64,000 nt of DNA, taken from NCBI GenBank assembly GCA_028293285.1, contig JAQGPC010000295.1, forward strand, positions 1 through 64,000. Reading direction: 5' to 3'. The notes beneath the pieces are model-generated. The model searched no databases, was not told the DNA's origin, and saw nothing but the letters and a program-made list of their open reading frames with translations. This DNA comes from Pedosphaera sp. GTDB taxonomy: Bacteria; Verrucomicrobiota; Verrucomicrobiia; Limisphaerales; Pedosphaeraceae. The translations under genes and the position numbers were made by a program. This document shows, in pieces, positions 1-7,441 of the stretch (the first letter of the stretch is position 1; every line of letters begins with the position of its first letter).

Positions 1-88
1 CATCCTCGCGCATCAAACATAAATACGGAGCCGCAAAGGCCCACTCCTCATCACTCACATCACTCGGATAATTACCTCGTTCTATCAT
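1..88 (-). CDS. IS5-family transposase, N-terminal fragment cut by the window edge
   Basis: Reading the minus strand from an ATG at 86-88 gives 29 residues before the window ends. They include NYPSDVSDEEWAFAAPYL, which resembles the conserved opening of IS5-group (DUF4096-type) transposases. The rest of the gene, including the DDE catalytic domain, lies outside the window, so intactness cannot be judged. No terminal inverted repeat or target duplication could be assigned with certainty between 89 and 219. The identification rests on this short motif only. Confidence 0.7.
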   Translation of the reverse strand, partial: MIERGNYPSDVSDEEWAFAAPYLCLMRED

Positions 89-219
89 CCAACAGCTTAC
101 ACCAACAAAGTTAAGTACACCCTCTAGAGTTTCATGCGAAATCTGCTCTCAAATTAATGCTTCGTGTGGCCAGTTTGTAGCAGATTAGGGGAAAATAAGA
201 AAAGAATTCCCACAACTCA

Positions 220-345
220 GAGCAATCATCGGGCAAACTGGAGCAAGTTCGTGGGAAGTCGGAGCAGTTTCCCCCAATCTTGGAGTAAGTTCCCTCGAAC
301 TCGGAGCAAAAGCAGGAGAAAATTGAGCAAACTTGTGAAGAACTG
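220..345. repeat. Six 21-bp tandem repeats, degenerate
   Basis: The pentamer GAGCA (once GAGTA) recurs at exactly 220, 241, 262, 283, 304 and 325, a strict 21-bp period over six units. The rest of each unit is only loosely conserved, with recurring AAGTTC and CCC/GGG tracts. Either strand reads as a seven-residue repeat, but no convincing start or codon bias supports translation. The array ends 25 bp before the -35 hexamer of the promoter at 370-397. A 21-bp period is two helical turns, so a protein bound at each unit would lie on one face of the DNA. Confidence 0.8.
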
Positions 346-369
346 TCCTGTTTACTTTTGGTTTTGGTG

Positions 370-397
370 TTGACACAATAATAACAAGTGTTATAAT
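370..397 (+). promoter_or_regulatory. Sigma70-like promoter with palindromic spacer (copy A)
   Basis: TTGACA (370-375), a 16-bp spacer and TATAAT (392-397) form a near-consensus promoter. The palindrome ATAACA-AG-TGTTAT (381-394) spans the spacer and the start of the -10 box. A closely related promoter on the minus strand at 30148-30176 shares the run AGTGTTATA and the TTGAC-CA start. Both lead into the same mosaic repeat. No protein-coding gene follows within 1.2 kb, so any product is probably a non-coding transcript. Confidence 0.6.
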
Positions 398-920
398 GTG
401 GGTTGAGCCCGGTATTGGGCGACGGCGCGTTGGTTGTGCCGGGGTTCTTTGACAAGTTGCAGTGAAAAGTGACGTGATCGAGCCGGTGATGGTCACAGGT
501 TTTCAGGTTATAAGGTTCAGCTGAATGGCCCGTGGTGCGTTGTTCGTGGTGCGTTGGCTGAAATTCCGGGTTATTCCGTGTTAATGGGGGTTAATCCGCG
601 TTAAAAAACAGAGGACTGAGGTCAGATGACGGAAGCCGGAAGTCAGAACTCTGAAGGGCTGAAAACTCATCACCGCATGCGGGACGGGCGTTTCCAGCTA
701 CTGGAGATCGGAAAATCCGCCTGAAGGCGAAACTCCGAATAGTGGTCGAGAGACGAGGGTCCAGGGTCGAGGGCCAGCAAAATTAAGTCGGAACTCTGAA
801 CCGAGCCGGGGAATTACGGTTGGTCCGCGATAATTACGGTTAATTACGGTTAAAAAAAATAATAGGTGCAAAAAGGAGATGTTAGAGCCTCCTGACGTCG
901 GCTGCTACGGCGCGGAAGCG

Positions 921-960
921 GGTTCGATCCAGTACGAGCTAGTATGACCTGGTGCGAGCT
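921..960 (+). repeat. 10-bp degenerate tandem array
   Basis: Four contiguous 10-mers read ggttcgatcc, agtacgagct, agtatgacct and ggtgcgagct. The same family of 10-mers recurs at 1201-1240 on this strand, and on the minus strand at 29841-29880 and about 29640-29671. A 10-bp period is close to one helical turn. Confidence 0.75.
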
Positions 961-1200
961 GGAAATGTTGCGTGGTTCGCGGTGCGTTGCCGGATAGGAC
1001 GGAAATTCCGGGTTAAAAGATGGTTGGTCCGCGAATGACGCCAATGGCCACGAAGGGGAATGAGGAACAACCAAGGCGCAAAGACGCCAAGAAGGGGGAT
1101 GGCCACGAAAGGGGCACAAGATGCCGGAGGTGGGAAAGGGTATTGGCCGCGAGAGGACCCAGAGGGCGCAAAAAGGAAGATGAAATAGTAAGTGTGAGTA

Positions 1201-1240
1201 GGTACGAGCTGGTACGACCTGGTGCGAGCAGATGGGAGTT
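1201..1240 (+). repeat. 10-bp degenerate tandem array
   Basis: The 10-mers ggtacgagct, ggtacgacct, ggtgcgagca and gatgggagtt follow each other without gaps. The minus-strand array at 29841-29880 has the matching order ggttcgagct, ggtacgacct, ggtatgagtt, gatgggagtt. Agreement of the fourth, divergent unit shows common descent rather than chance. Confidence 0.75.
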
Positions 1241-1311
1241 GAGCCAAGTGCGGAATTCGGAGTGCGGGGTGCGGAATGGAGGCTGAAGTTTGACGACAAC
1301 CTGGAAATTCG

Positions 1312-1338
1312 CTCGTCGTCGATTCCGTCGACGACGAG
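1312..1338. other. Perfect 10-bp inverted repeat
   Basis: CTCGTCGTCG (1312-1321) and CGACGACGAG (1329-1338) are perfect complements around a 7-nt loop. No U-rich tail follows on the plus strand, so it is not a standard terminator. It lies just past the mosaic repeat and about 280 bp before the PEP-CTERM gene. Confidence 0.6.
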
Positions 1339-1621
1339 AAAAGTAAGGGGTTTTGAGGTGTTTTCATTTTCAAAGCTGCAATCCTGACGGATGCGGTGGG
1401 GAAGGTGTGTGGGTGAGTGAGAAAGTGGTTGGTTTTTCCAAAGCGATGTTGACTTAGTTTTTTTGATGGGATAACAAAGGCGCATGGTTAAGGGGCGGTT
1501 GCGTTTTGGAGATTCTGGACAAAACGTTTTGCAATCGCCCTGACCAAAGGATGGTCGTTGTGGGTGAAGGTTCACCACTCAAATACAAATGAACAAATCC
1601 AGATTAAGGAGGAGTGCGCGT
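1339..1621. other. Leader region of the PEP-CTERM gene
   Basis: No gene is seen. The only notable structure is a 12-bp perfect palindrome CAAAACGTTTTG at 1520-1531, about 90 bp before the start codon, which could be an operator. No convincing promoter hexamer pair was found. Confidence 0.4.
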
Positions 1622-2074
1622 ATGAAGGCATTGTCAAAAGTAGTCGGTGTATTGATTGTAGTTTTGTTTGGTTCGGTTGCGTCCCAGGGGCAGGTCTTTC
1701 CCACTCGGACAGGAGGCCCCGGCGACACAAACACCATCTCAGTGGTGCCTAATTTTGGCAGTCTGGTGATCACTTACGACTTCTTTGCCATTCCAGACAC
1801 GATGGATGTTTACTATGATGGCGCGAATATTTTCAGTTCCGGATTAATCAGCGGTCAGGGACAGTTCACGATAAATTATGGACCCGGTTCGGCCGACAGT
1901 CTCATGATTATTATGAATCAAGGAGGCAATGATCTAACTACAGCCTGGACCTACCAACCCACGGTGGTGCCGGAACCGGGTTGCCTTGCGCTTTTCGGAC
2001 TGGGAGTGCCGGCGCTGGTTTATGGTCGGCGGCGGATGCTGGCAGCGCGAGGTGAGCGGGTAGGGAAGAGTTAA
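1622..2074 (+). CDS. PEP-CTERM sorting domain protein, small, secreted
   Basis: The product is 150 residues. An N-terminal signal peptide (MKALSKVVGVLIVVLFGSV...SQG) is followed by a short domain that I do not recognise. The C-terminus is a PEP-CTERM anchor: VVPEPG, a hydrophobic stretch and an RRRM basic cluster. In the known system an exosortase cleaves at this signal and hands the protein to the cell surface or exopolysaccharide; no exosortase lies in this window. I chose the ATG at 1622 over an in-frame ATG at 1589 because AGGAGG (1607-1612) sits nine bases before it and the signal peptide then starts cleanly. A basic tail of about 15 residues after RRR is longer than usual. Confidence 0.85.
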   Translation: MKALSKVVGVLIVVLFGSVASQGQVFPTRTGGPGDTNTISVVPNFGSLVITYDFFAIPDTMDVYYDGANIFSSGLISGQGQFTINYGPGSADSLMIIMNQGGNDLTTAWTYQPTVVPEPGCLALFGLGVPALVYGRRRMLAARGERVGKS

Positions 2075-2087
2075 GGGCTGGGAGTGT

Positions 2088-2384
2088 ATGGGAATGCATT
2101 TAGGGCCGCGCGGAACTGATACTTGGGATGCGGTGGTCTTCCGATGCCTGCTGCTGGCGGACGCGCTGGTGCTGTTCTTTTATTTTTGTGCCGGGATGAG
2201 CGGGAGCCATGTGTCAGAAGAAATGACATTTATTACCATGCTGGTTTTGCTAGTGCTGGGTTTGTTCTTGCTCGTTGTTTCTCCGCTTGCGTCAAGGATT
2301 GACCGTGGCTGGAGAATTGCTGGCTTCTTGTTGAGCATCCTTTCACTGCTTTCCTTGTTGCTGCCGACATTGGCTCGGGCATGA
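2088..2384 (+). CDS. Small hypothetical membrane protein
   Basis: The 98-residue product has three hydrophobic stretches: about residues 20-38 (CLLLADALVLFFYF), 47-66 (ITMLVLLVLGLFLLVV) and 76-95 (IAGFLLSILSLLSLLLP). The spacing suits a small inner-membrane protein. It begins 13 bp after the PEP-CTERM gene in the same direction. The start has only a weak purine-rich site (GGGAG). I recognise no family. It could be co-transcribed with the PEP-CTERM gene. Confidence 0.55.
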   Translation: MGMHLGPRGTDTWDAVVFRCLLLADALVLFFYFCAGMSGSHVSEEMTFITMLVLLVLGLFLLVVSPLASRIDRGWRIAGFLLSILSLLSLLLPTLARA

Positions 2385-2470
2385 AACTTCCGTCGTCAAA
2401 GAATTGAACGTTGCTAAAGGATATCAGTCTGTTATACAGCAACCATCTGGAACGCAGATTGTTTAATACC

Positions 2471-4675
2471 ATGGTGGAACCAAGGACGTTTTTAAGCCCG
2501 CCAGCCCGCAAGAGTGCTGGAATTCGCCGGATTGTTTGCCAGTTGATTGGCATCCTCACACTTTTCGCCCTGACGTTTTCGGCGCGCGCGATTCCGCAGT
2601 TCGATGTGTTTCTCGGCTATGATGGCGTGGTGCCGGAGGCGAGTTGGTTTCCCATTGTCTGCGAAATCAAGAATGACGGGCCGGGATTCGTGGGCGTGAT
2701 TGAAGTAACGGCCAACAATTACAATAATCAGGATCATACGCGCCGGTTGATCGTTGAATTGCCCACGGGGACGTTGAAGCGGGTGGTGATTCCGGTGTTT
2801 TCGGCGGCGCGGTATCAAAGCAGTTGGGATGTGCATTTGCTGGATCAGCGGAGGCGGGATTTAGCGCCGCCGCAAACGGGGATTCGCCCGCGCAAGCAAA
2901 TCACTTCGGCGACCACGTTGCTTGGGGCCATTCCCCGCACGGCGAGTGGGGTGCCGGTGTTGCGCGCCATCGTGGGTAATAATCAAACGGAACTTCAGCC
3001 AACGACGGCGCGGTTGCAGACTTCCATCCTGCCGGATAATCCGCTGGTGTTCGAGGGCATGGATTCGCTTTATTTGAATTCCGAGAAAGTTTCGGAACTG
3101 ACCAGCAATCAAAAGGGAGCGTTGTCAGCATGGCTGAATGCGGGTGGGCATTTGATCATCGGCGTGGAGCAGATTGGCGATGTCAATGGCAGTCCATGGT
3201 TGCAGGAGCTTATGCCTTGTGAACTCAAGGACGTGCGGAACGTGCAAAACCATGCTGAACTACAAGCCTGGTTGAAGACTGGGGTTTCACAGTTTCTGAA
3301 AAGTTCAGGCAGGAATAAGCGGCCGGAACAAGAGGTGTTGGTGAATCCATTTGCGGATCTGCCGGGTGATCCTGCATTTGAGGCCGCGCCGCTGCAAATC
3401 ATCACGGGCAAGCCGCGCAACGCAGAGATATTGGTTTCGGTGGAGGACACTCCGGCGATTGTGACTGCGCACCGCGGTTATGGTCGAGTGACGGCGTTGT
3501 TGTTCAGCCCGGAACGCGAGCCGATGCGTTCGTGGAAAAACCTGCCGACGTTCTGGTCGAAGGTGACGGAAGTTTCACCGAAGTTGTATGCCTCGGAAAA
3601 CTCGGTGCAACCGCGCGGTGGTTACAGTACCGATGGAATTTTCGGCGCAATGATTGACAGTAAACAAGTGCGGAAACTGCCGGTCGGATGGCTTTTGTTA
3701 CTGTTGATCGTTTATCTGCTGGTCATTGGGCCATTTGATCAAATGTGGTTGAAGCGGGTGAAGCGGCCCATGCTGACCTGGATTACGTTTCCGTGCTACG
3801 TGGTTTTGTTTTCGCTGTTGATATATTTCATCGGTTATCGGCTGCGCGCGGGCGAGACGGAGTGGAATGAACTGCATGTGGTGGATGTGTTGGAACACAA
3901 TGGACAGGCGGAATTACGCGGCCGGACTTATGCCTCCATTTATTCGCCGGTGAATGCCACCTACAAAGTTGAAAGTGCGCAGAATTGTTCCACGTTCCGC
4001 GGGGAGTTTGTCAGCAGTTGGAACGGTGGCGGTGGCAACAGCTCAGAGAAAGCGGACGTGGTGCAAAACGGTGATAACTACCGCGCTGAAATATTTGTGC
4101 CAGTTTGGACCAGCCAACTTTATGTGAGTGATTGGTGGATGAATACGACCATGCCTCTGAGGTTGGCGGTTGTCCCGGACAACAATGGTTGGCAGGTGAC
4201 AGTCGAGAACCTCTCGGACCATGATTTGAAAAATGCCCACCTGGTGGTGTCTGGCCGTGTCCTGGATTTAAAAGAAATTCCCAAAGGACAGAAGAAAACT
4301 TTTGGCTTCAAAAAAGAAGAGGGCACAGGGCTGCGCGACTTTGTTTATCAACACGGTGGTAATTTCCAATCTGCCATCATGCATCGTCACCAGGCCTTCG
4401 GCTCCAGCGGGAGCGGACAAATCCAGGATTTGCCCAACAGCACCATGGCCGTTTCATTTGTTTCCCAGTTGGCCAATGGACAGACGCAGCAGGACTTTGT
4501 TTCCACGCCCGGTTTGGACCTGAGTTCGGTAGTTGAACATGGCAATGCTGTGTTGCTGGCCTGGGAATCGGACTTCTCGCCCGTCCGGCCCATCAACCAA
4601 TTTCCAACGCGCCGCAGCCACAAGGACACCCTTTGGCGCATTTCTGTTCCGGTATATACGCAACCATCGCTTTGA
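2471..4675 (+). CDS. Large membrane-anchored extracytoplasmic protein of the ABC cluster
   Basis: The product is 734 residues from ATG 2471. A longer TTG-started frame from 2411 exists, but 2471 places the signal-like segment (IVCQLIGILTLFALTFSARA) near the N-terminus. A beta-rich region precedes two strong transmembrane helices at roughly residues 405-425 (VGWLLLLLIVYLLVIG) and 435-458 (FPCYVVLFSLLIYFIGY), followed by a second large beta-rich domain. This arrangement suggests large domains outside the cytoplasm. The ATPase gene starts 11 bp downstream. I do not recognise a named family; in related bacteria such proteins accompany ABC-2 exporters as accessory subunits, which is an inference from position here. 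Confidence 0.85.
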   Translation: MVEPRTFLSPPARKSAGIRRIVCQLIGILTLFALTFSARAIPQFDVFLGYDGVVPEASWFPIVCEIKNDGPGFVGVIEVTANNYNNQDHTRRLIVELPTGTLKRVVIPVFSAARYQSSWDVHLLDQRRRDLAPPQTGIRPRKQITSATTLLGAIPRTASGVPVLRAIVGNNQTELQPTTARLQTSILPDNPLVFEGMDSLYLNSEKVSELTSNQKGALSAWLNAGGHLIIGVEQIGDVNGSPWLQELMPCELKDVRNVQNHAELQAWLKTGVSQFLKSSGRNKRPEQEVLVNPFADLPGDPAFEAAPLQIITGKPRNAEILVSVEDTPAIVTAHRGYGRVTALLFSPEREPMRSWKNLPTFWSKVTEVSPKLYASENSVQPRGGYSTDGIFGAMIDSKQVRKLPVGWLLLLLIVYLLVIGPFDQMWLKRVKRPMLTWITFPCYVVLFSLLIYFIGYRLRAGETEWNELHVVDVLEHNGQAELRGRTYASIYSPVNATYKVESAQNCSTFRGEFVSSWNGGGGNSSEKADVVQNGDNYRAEIFVPVWTSQLYVSDWWMNTTMPLRLAVVPDNNGWQVTVENLSDHDLKNAHLVVSGRVLDLKEIPKGQKKTFGFKKEEGTGLRDFVYQHGGNFQSAIMHRHQAFGSSGSGQIQDLPNSTMAVSFVSQLANGQTQQDFVSTPGLDLSSVVEHGNAVLLAWESDFSPVRPINQFPTRRSHKDTLWRISVPVYTQPSL

Positions 4676-4686
4676 TTTAATAGAAT

Positions 4687-5643
4687 ATGAATGCTGATTC
4701 CGCTCCTCCGGTTCCTGCGGTGCATACCACCGGTTTGACCCGCACGTATGGTTCAATGACCGCGCTCAACTCGCTCGACTTGACAGTCATGCGTGGAGAT
4801 CTCTTCGGATTTATCGGCTCCAACGGCGCGGGCAAAACGACTACGCTCCGCATCCTGGCGACCTTTTTGGCCCCGTCCGCAGGAACAGCCAAAGTCCTCG
4901 GTCATGATGTTGTGCGCGATGCCGATGCCGTGCGTCATGTCATCGGTTACATGCCGGATTTCTTCGGTGTGTATAAGGACATGGAAGTAACTGAGTATCT
5001 GGATTTCTTCGGTGCCTGTTACAAAATCCCAACCGCGCAACGCGAAAAAACGGTCAATGATGTGCTCGAACTCGTTGGCTTGAGTGAGAAAAAAGGCGCG
5101 CTCATTGGCGCGTTGAGCCGGGGCATGCAACAACGACTCGGCCTGGCTCGCGTGCTGATTCATGATCCGCAGGTTCTGTTGCTCGACGAACCCGCCAGTG
5201 GATTGGATCCGCGGGCACGCATCGAAATGATGGCCATTTTGCAGGAGCTTCAGCGCCTCGGTAAAACCATCATCATCTCGTCACACATCCTGAGCGAGCT
5301 CCAAACGCTCTGTAATCGTGTGGCGATTATCGAACGCGGACAATTGATTTATTGCGGCCCGGTTCAGGGCGTGCGCGATCAGATGGCATCGGGCTTGGTT
5401 GTTTGGGTGAAAGTTGCGGCTGATAGCAACAAAGCCATCGAATTATTGAAGACGCGGAGTGAAGTCGCCGAGGTGCAAACTGTGGACGGACGTATCAAAA
5501 TTACGATGGTGGATCACAATGTCGACCACGGTTTTGTAGCCGAGACATTGATCCACGGTGGGCTGCGACTTACCCAATTGCAGGAAGACGAGTTGGGGTT
5601 GGAAGAAGTTTTCCTGCGCGTCACTCGTGGAGAAACTCAATAA
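4687..5643 (+). CDS. ABC transporter ATP-binding protein (ABC-2 exporter type)
   Basis: The 318-residue protein is a single nucleotide-binding domain. It has Walker A GSNGAGKTT (about residues 44-52), the signature LSRGMQQRLGLARVL, Walker B LLLDEPASGLDP and the H-loop SSHIL. A C-terminal extension of about 90 residues follows, as in CcmA/NatA-type ATPases of ABC-2 exporters. It should power the three permeases downstream (5704, 7442, 9154) from the cytoplasmic face. Only one ATPase serves three permease genes, so either alternative complexes form or the permeases combine. The substrate cannot be read from the sequence. Confidence 0.95.
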   Translation: MNADSAPPVPAVHTTGLTRTYGSMTALNSLDLTVMRGDLFGFIGSNGAGKTTTLRILATFLAPSAGTAKVLGHDVVRDADAVRHVIGYMPDFFGVYKDMEVTEYLDFFGACYKIPTAQREKTVNDVLELVGLSEKKGALIGALSRGMQQRLGLARVLIHDPQVLLLDEPASGLDPRARIEMMAILQELQRLGKTIIISSHILSELQTLCNRVAIIERGQLIYCGPVQGVRDQMASGLVVWVKVAADSNKAIELLKTRSEVAEVQTVDGRIKITMVDHNVDHGFVAETLIHGGLRLTQLQEDELGLEEVFLRVTRGETQ

Positions 5644-5703
5644 CACCGATTGGTTGGTGCGCACCACGCTTCGTCTGTTGATGCGTGAGTGGAAATGTTG
5701 CCG

Positions 5704-7425
5704 ATGACTTTTCTACCGATAGTCGAGCGGGAGTTGCGGGTGGCGTCGAGACGTGCGCTTACTTACTGGGTCCGCCTGATTGCCGCATTGCTGGCGTTGC
5801 TGGTTTTTGCGGGGTTTCAGATCATCGCTGAAATGGCTAAAGGGGCAATGTTCAACCTTGGGCAGATCGAGTTTTCCGTCATGAAATGGATGAGCTTCGC
5901 CTTTGCTTGTTCCATGGGTGTGTTTCTCACTTCAGACTCGTTGAGCGAGGAGAAACGGGAAGGAACTCTCGGGCTGCTCTTTCTCACGGACCTGCGCGGC
6001 CACGATGTTGTTCTGGGAAAACTTTTTTCCAATTCGATTCGGGCAGTCTATGGATTGCTGGCGACCTTCCCAGTCTTGGGATTGACCTTTCTAATTGGCG
6101 GTGTGGCCGGCGCCGAATTTGGGCGGGTCATGCTTGTGATTTGCAATACACTCTTCTTCTCGCTTTCCCTCGGCTTGATTATCAGCTCTGTCAGCCGTGA
6201 CACGATTAAGACAATGAATGGGACATTGCTTGCCAGTGTGATTTTCTTCGGGGGCTTGCCTCTGGTGGATTCGCTTATTCCCAAATTAACTTCCATCCCC
6301 TTCAAACCGATTCTCAGCATTGCCAGTCCGGTCTATTTGTTTGCTGAAACCGATGCCAGCAATCCTTCAAACTACTGGCTCAGCCTGGGCATCCAACATG
6401 CAATGGGGTGGGGTTTTCTTCTTTTGGCCAGCCTTTGTGCGCCGCGTGCATGGCAGGAGAAGTCGAACAATTCAAGCCAGACACGCTACACTCTGTCTGA
6501 AAAGTTGCGATTCGGTGGAATACGCGCCCGTGCGGCATTTCGTCGCAGGTTGCTGGACAAGGAACCATTCCTCTGGCTTGCCTTACGTGACCGGTGGCTG
6601 GCGCGGTTGATTTTAATTGTCACAATGTTGGGCCTCGCCTGGCTTGGCACCGGCATCATTTACGGCAAAGTCAGCACCGCCTTCAGGTCTGCTTATTATG
6701 TGCAGACGGCATTCGTATTCCTCGTGGAACTATGGGTCGCATCACAGGCAAGCCGCTTCTTTGTGGATGCAGTCCGCAACGGTGCGCTGGAACTGCTGCT
6801 GATAACGCCGACAAGCCCCGGTCAGATTGCTCGCAGCCAATGGAGTGCGATATGGCGAACTTTCCTGATACCAGTGCTGATTTTGATCCTATTGCAAATC
6901 ATCGGTGGCACCATGATGTTTTTTCAGATGAGGAAAGCAATGACTGGCATGAAGGGGACGCCTGGTTTCAGTTTCGAATACTTTCAACTGGTAAACATGG
7001 TTGTGGGCGTGGTGAGTTTTATTGCCAATCTGGCCGCTGTGGCCTGGTTTGGAATGTGGATGGGAGTAACCACTCGTAAACATTCCATCGCGGTATTGAA
7101 AACCCTTTGCTTTGTTTTGATATTGCCCTGGCTGGCCTTGATATTTGTGCAGGGAGTTTCGATGGCTGCTCTGGCCTACTCGAAAGGTCCGTTCTGGATA
7201 AGTTCACTCATCGTCGGTGGCTTGTGCATTGGCAAGGATTTGTTTTTTATAGCCTGGTCGCGTCGCAGACTCTTGACCGGATTGCGTGAAAAAGTTTCTC
7301 GTGGCGAGGCTGCGCTGCCATTGCAGTCCACGCCATCTCCTGTGAATGAACCGCCAATTATCATGCCCGCTGTTGTTTCGGCAATTCCCGTAAAAGCAGA
7401 GGCTCCACCTGACGTGCTGCCGTAA
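5704..7425 (+). CDS. ABC-2 type permease, first of three paralogues
   Basis: The product is about 573 residues. GTG 5689 and ATG 5695 are alternative starts; I chose ATG 5704 because the paralogue at 9154 begins with the same MTFLPIVERELRVA. Roughly 12 hydrophobic segments fall into two halves. The N-half has EEKREGTLGLLFLTDLRG after the second helix, and the C-half has the equivalent NGALELLLITPTSPGQ. Each half therefore looks like one ABC-2 permease of about six helices, fused. The cytoplasmic C-tail is Pro/Ala-rich. Confidence 0.9.
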   Translation: MTFLPIVERELRVASRRALTYWVRLIAALLALLVFAGFQIIAEMAKGAMFNLGQIEFSVMKWMSFAFACSMGVFLTSDSLSEEKREGTLGLLFLTDLRGHDVVLGKLFSNSIRAVYGLLATFPVLGLTFLIGGVAGAEFGRVMLVICNTLFFSLSLGLIISSVSRDTIKTMNGTLLASVIFFGGLPLVDSLIPKLTSIPFKPILSIASPVYLFAETDASNPSNYWLSLGIQHAMGWGFLLLASLCAPRAWQEKSNNSSQTRYTLSEKLRFGGIRARAAFRRRLLDKEPFLWLALRDRWLARLILIVTMLGLAWLGTGIIYGKVSTAFRSAYYVQTAFVFLVELWVASQASRFFVDAVRNGALELLLITPTSPGQIARSQWSAIWRTFLIPVLILILLQIIGGTMMFFQMRKAMTGMKGTPGFSFEYFQLVNMVVGVVSFIANLAAVAWFGMWMGVTTRKHSIAVLKTLCFVLILPWLALIFVQGVSMAALAYSKGPFWISSLIVGGLCIGKDLFFIAWSRRRLLTGLREKVSRGEAALPLQSTPSPVNEPPIIMPAVVSAIPVKAEAPPDVLP

Positions 7426-7441
7426 TTGAGTCCGTCAACGC

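Larger units (their letters stand above)
370..1290 (+). repeat. Mosaic intergenic repeat element, copy A
   Basis: The tract carries short blocks that recur in the same order, inverted, at 29625-30176. These are the promoter; GTGCCGgGGtTCTTTGACAA (436-455); a CCGCCTGAAGGCGgAACTCCGAA-like block near 718-738; runs of TAATTACGGTTA (about 810-853); GGAGATGTTAGAGCCTCCTG (875-894) followed by a CTGCTACGG block; 10-bp GGTACGACCT-type arrays (921-960 and 1201-1240); GTGCGTT and GGACGGAAATTCCGGGTTA (about 981-1015); and a GGCCACGAAAGGGGC block (about 1101). A second, diverged copy of the AAATTCCGGGTTA block lies at 560-610. No open frame here has a believable start, RBS or domain. Confidence 0.8.

Noticed and set aside
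132-455. Heptapeptide-repeat protein over the 21-bp array
   Set aside because: A 21-bp DNA period always gives a 7-residue repeat. The frame spans the promoter at 370-397 and has no convincing start.
850-1578. Long minus-strand open frame (242 codons) over the mosaic repeat
   Set aside because: It runs through repeat blocks, lacks a ribosome site and shows low-complexity Pro/Ser/Arg composition with no domain.
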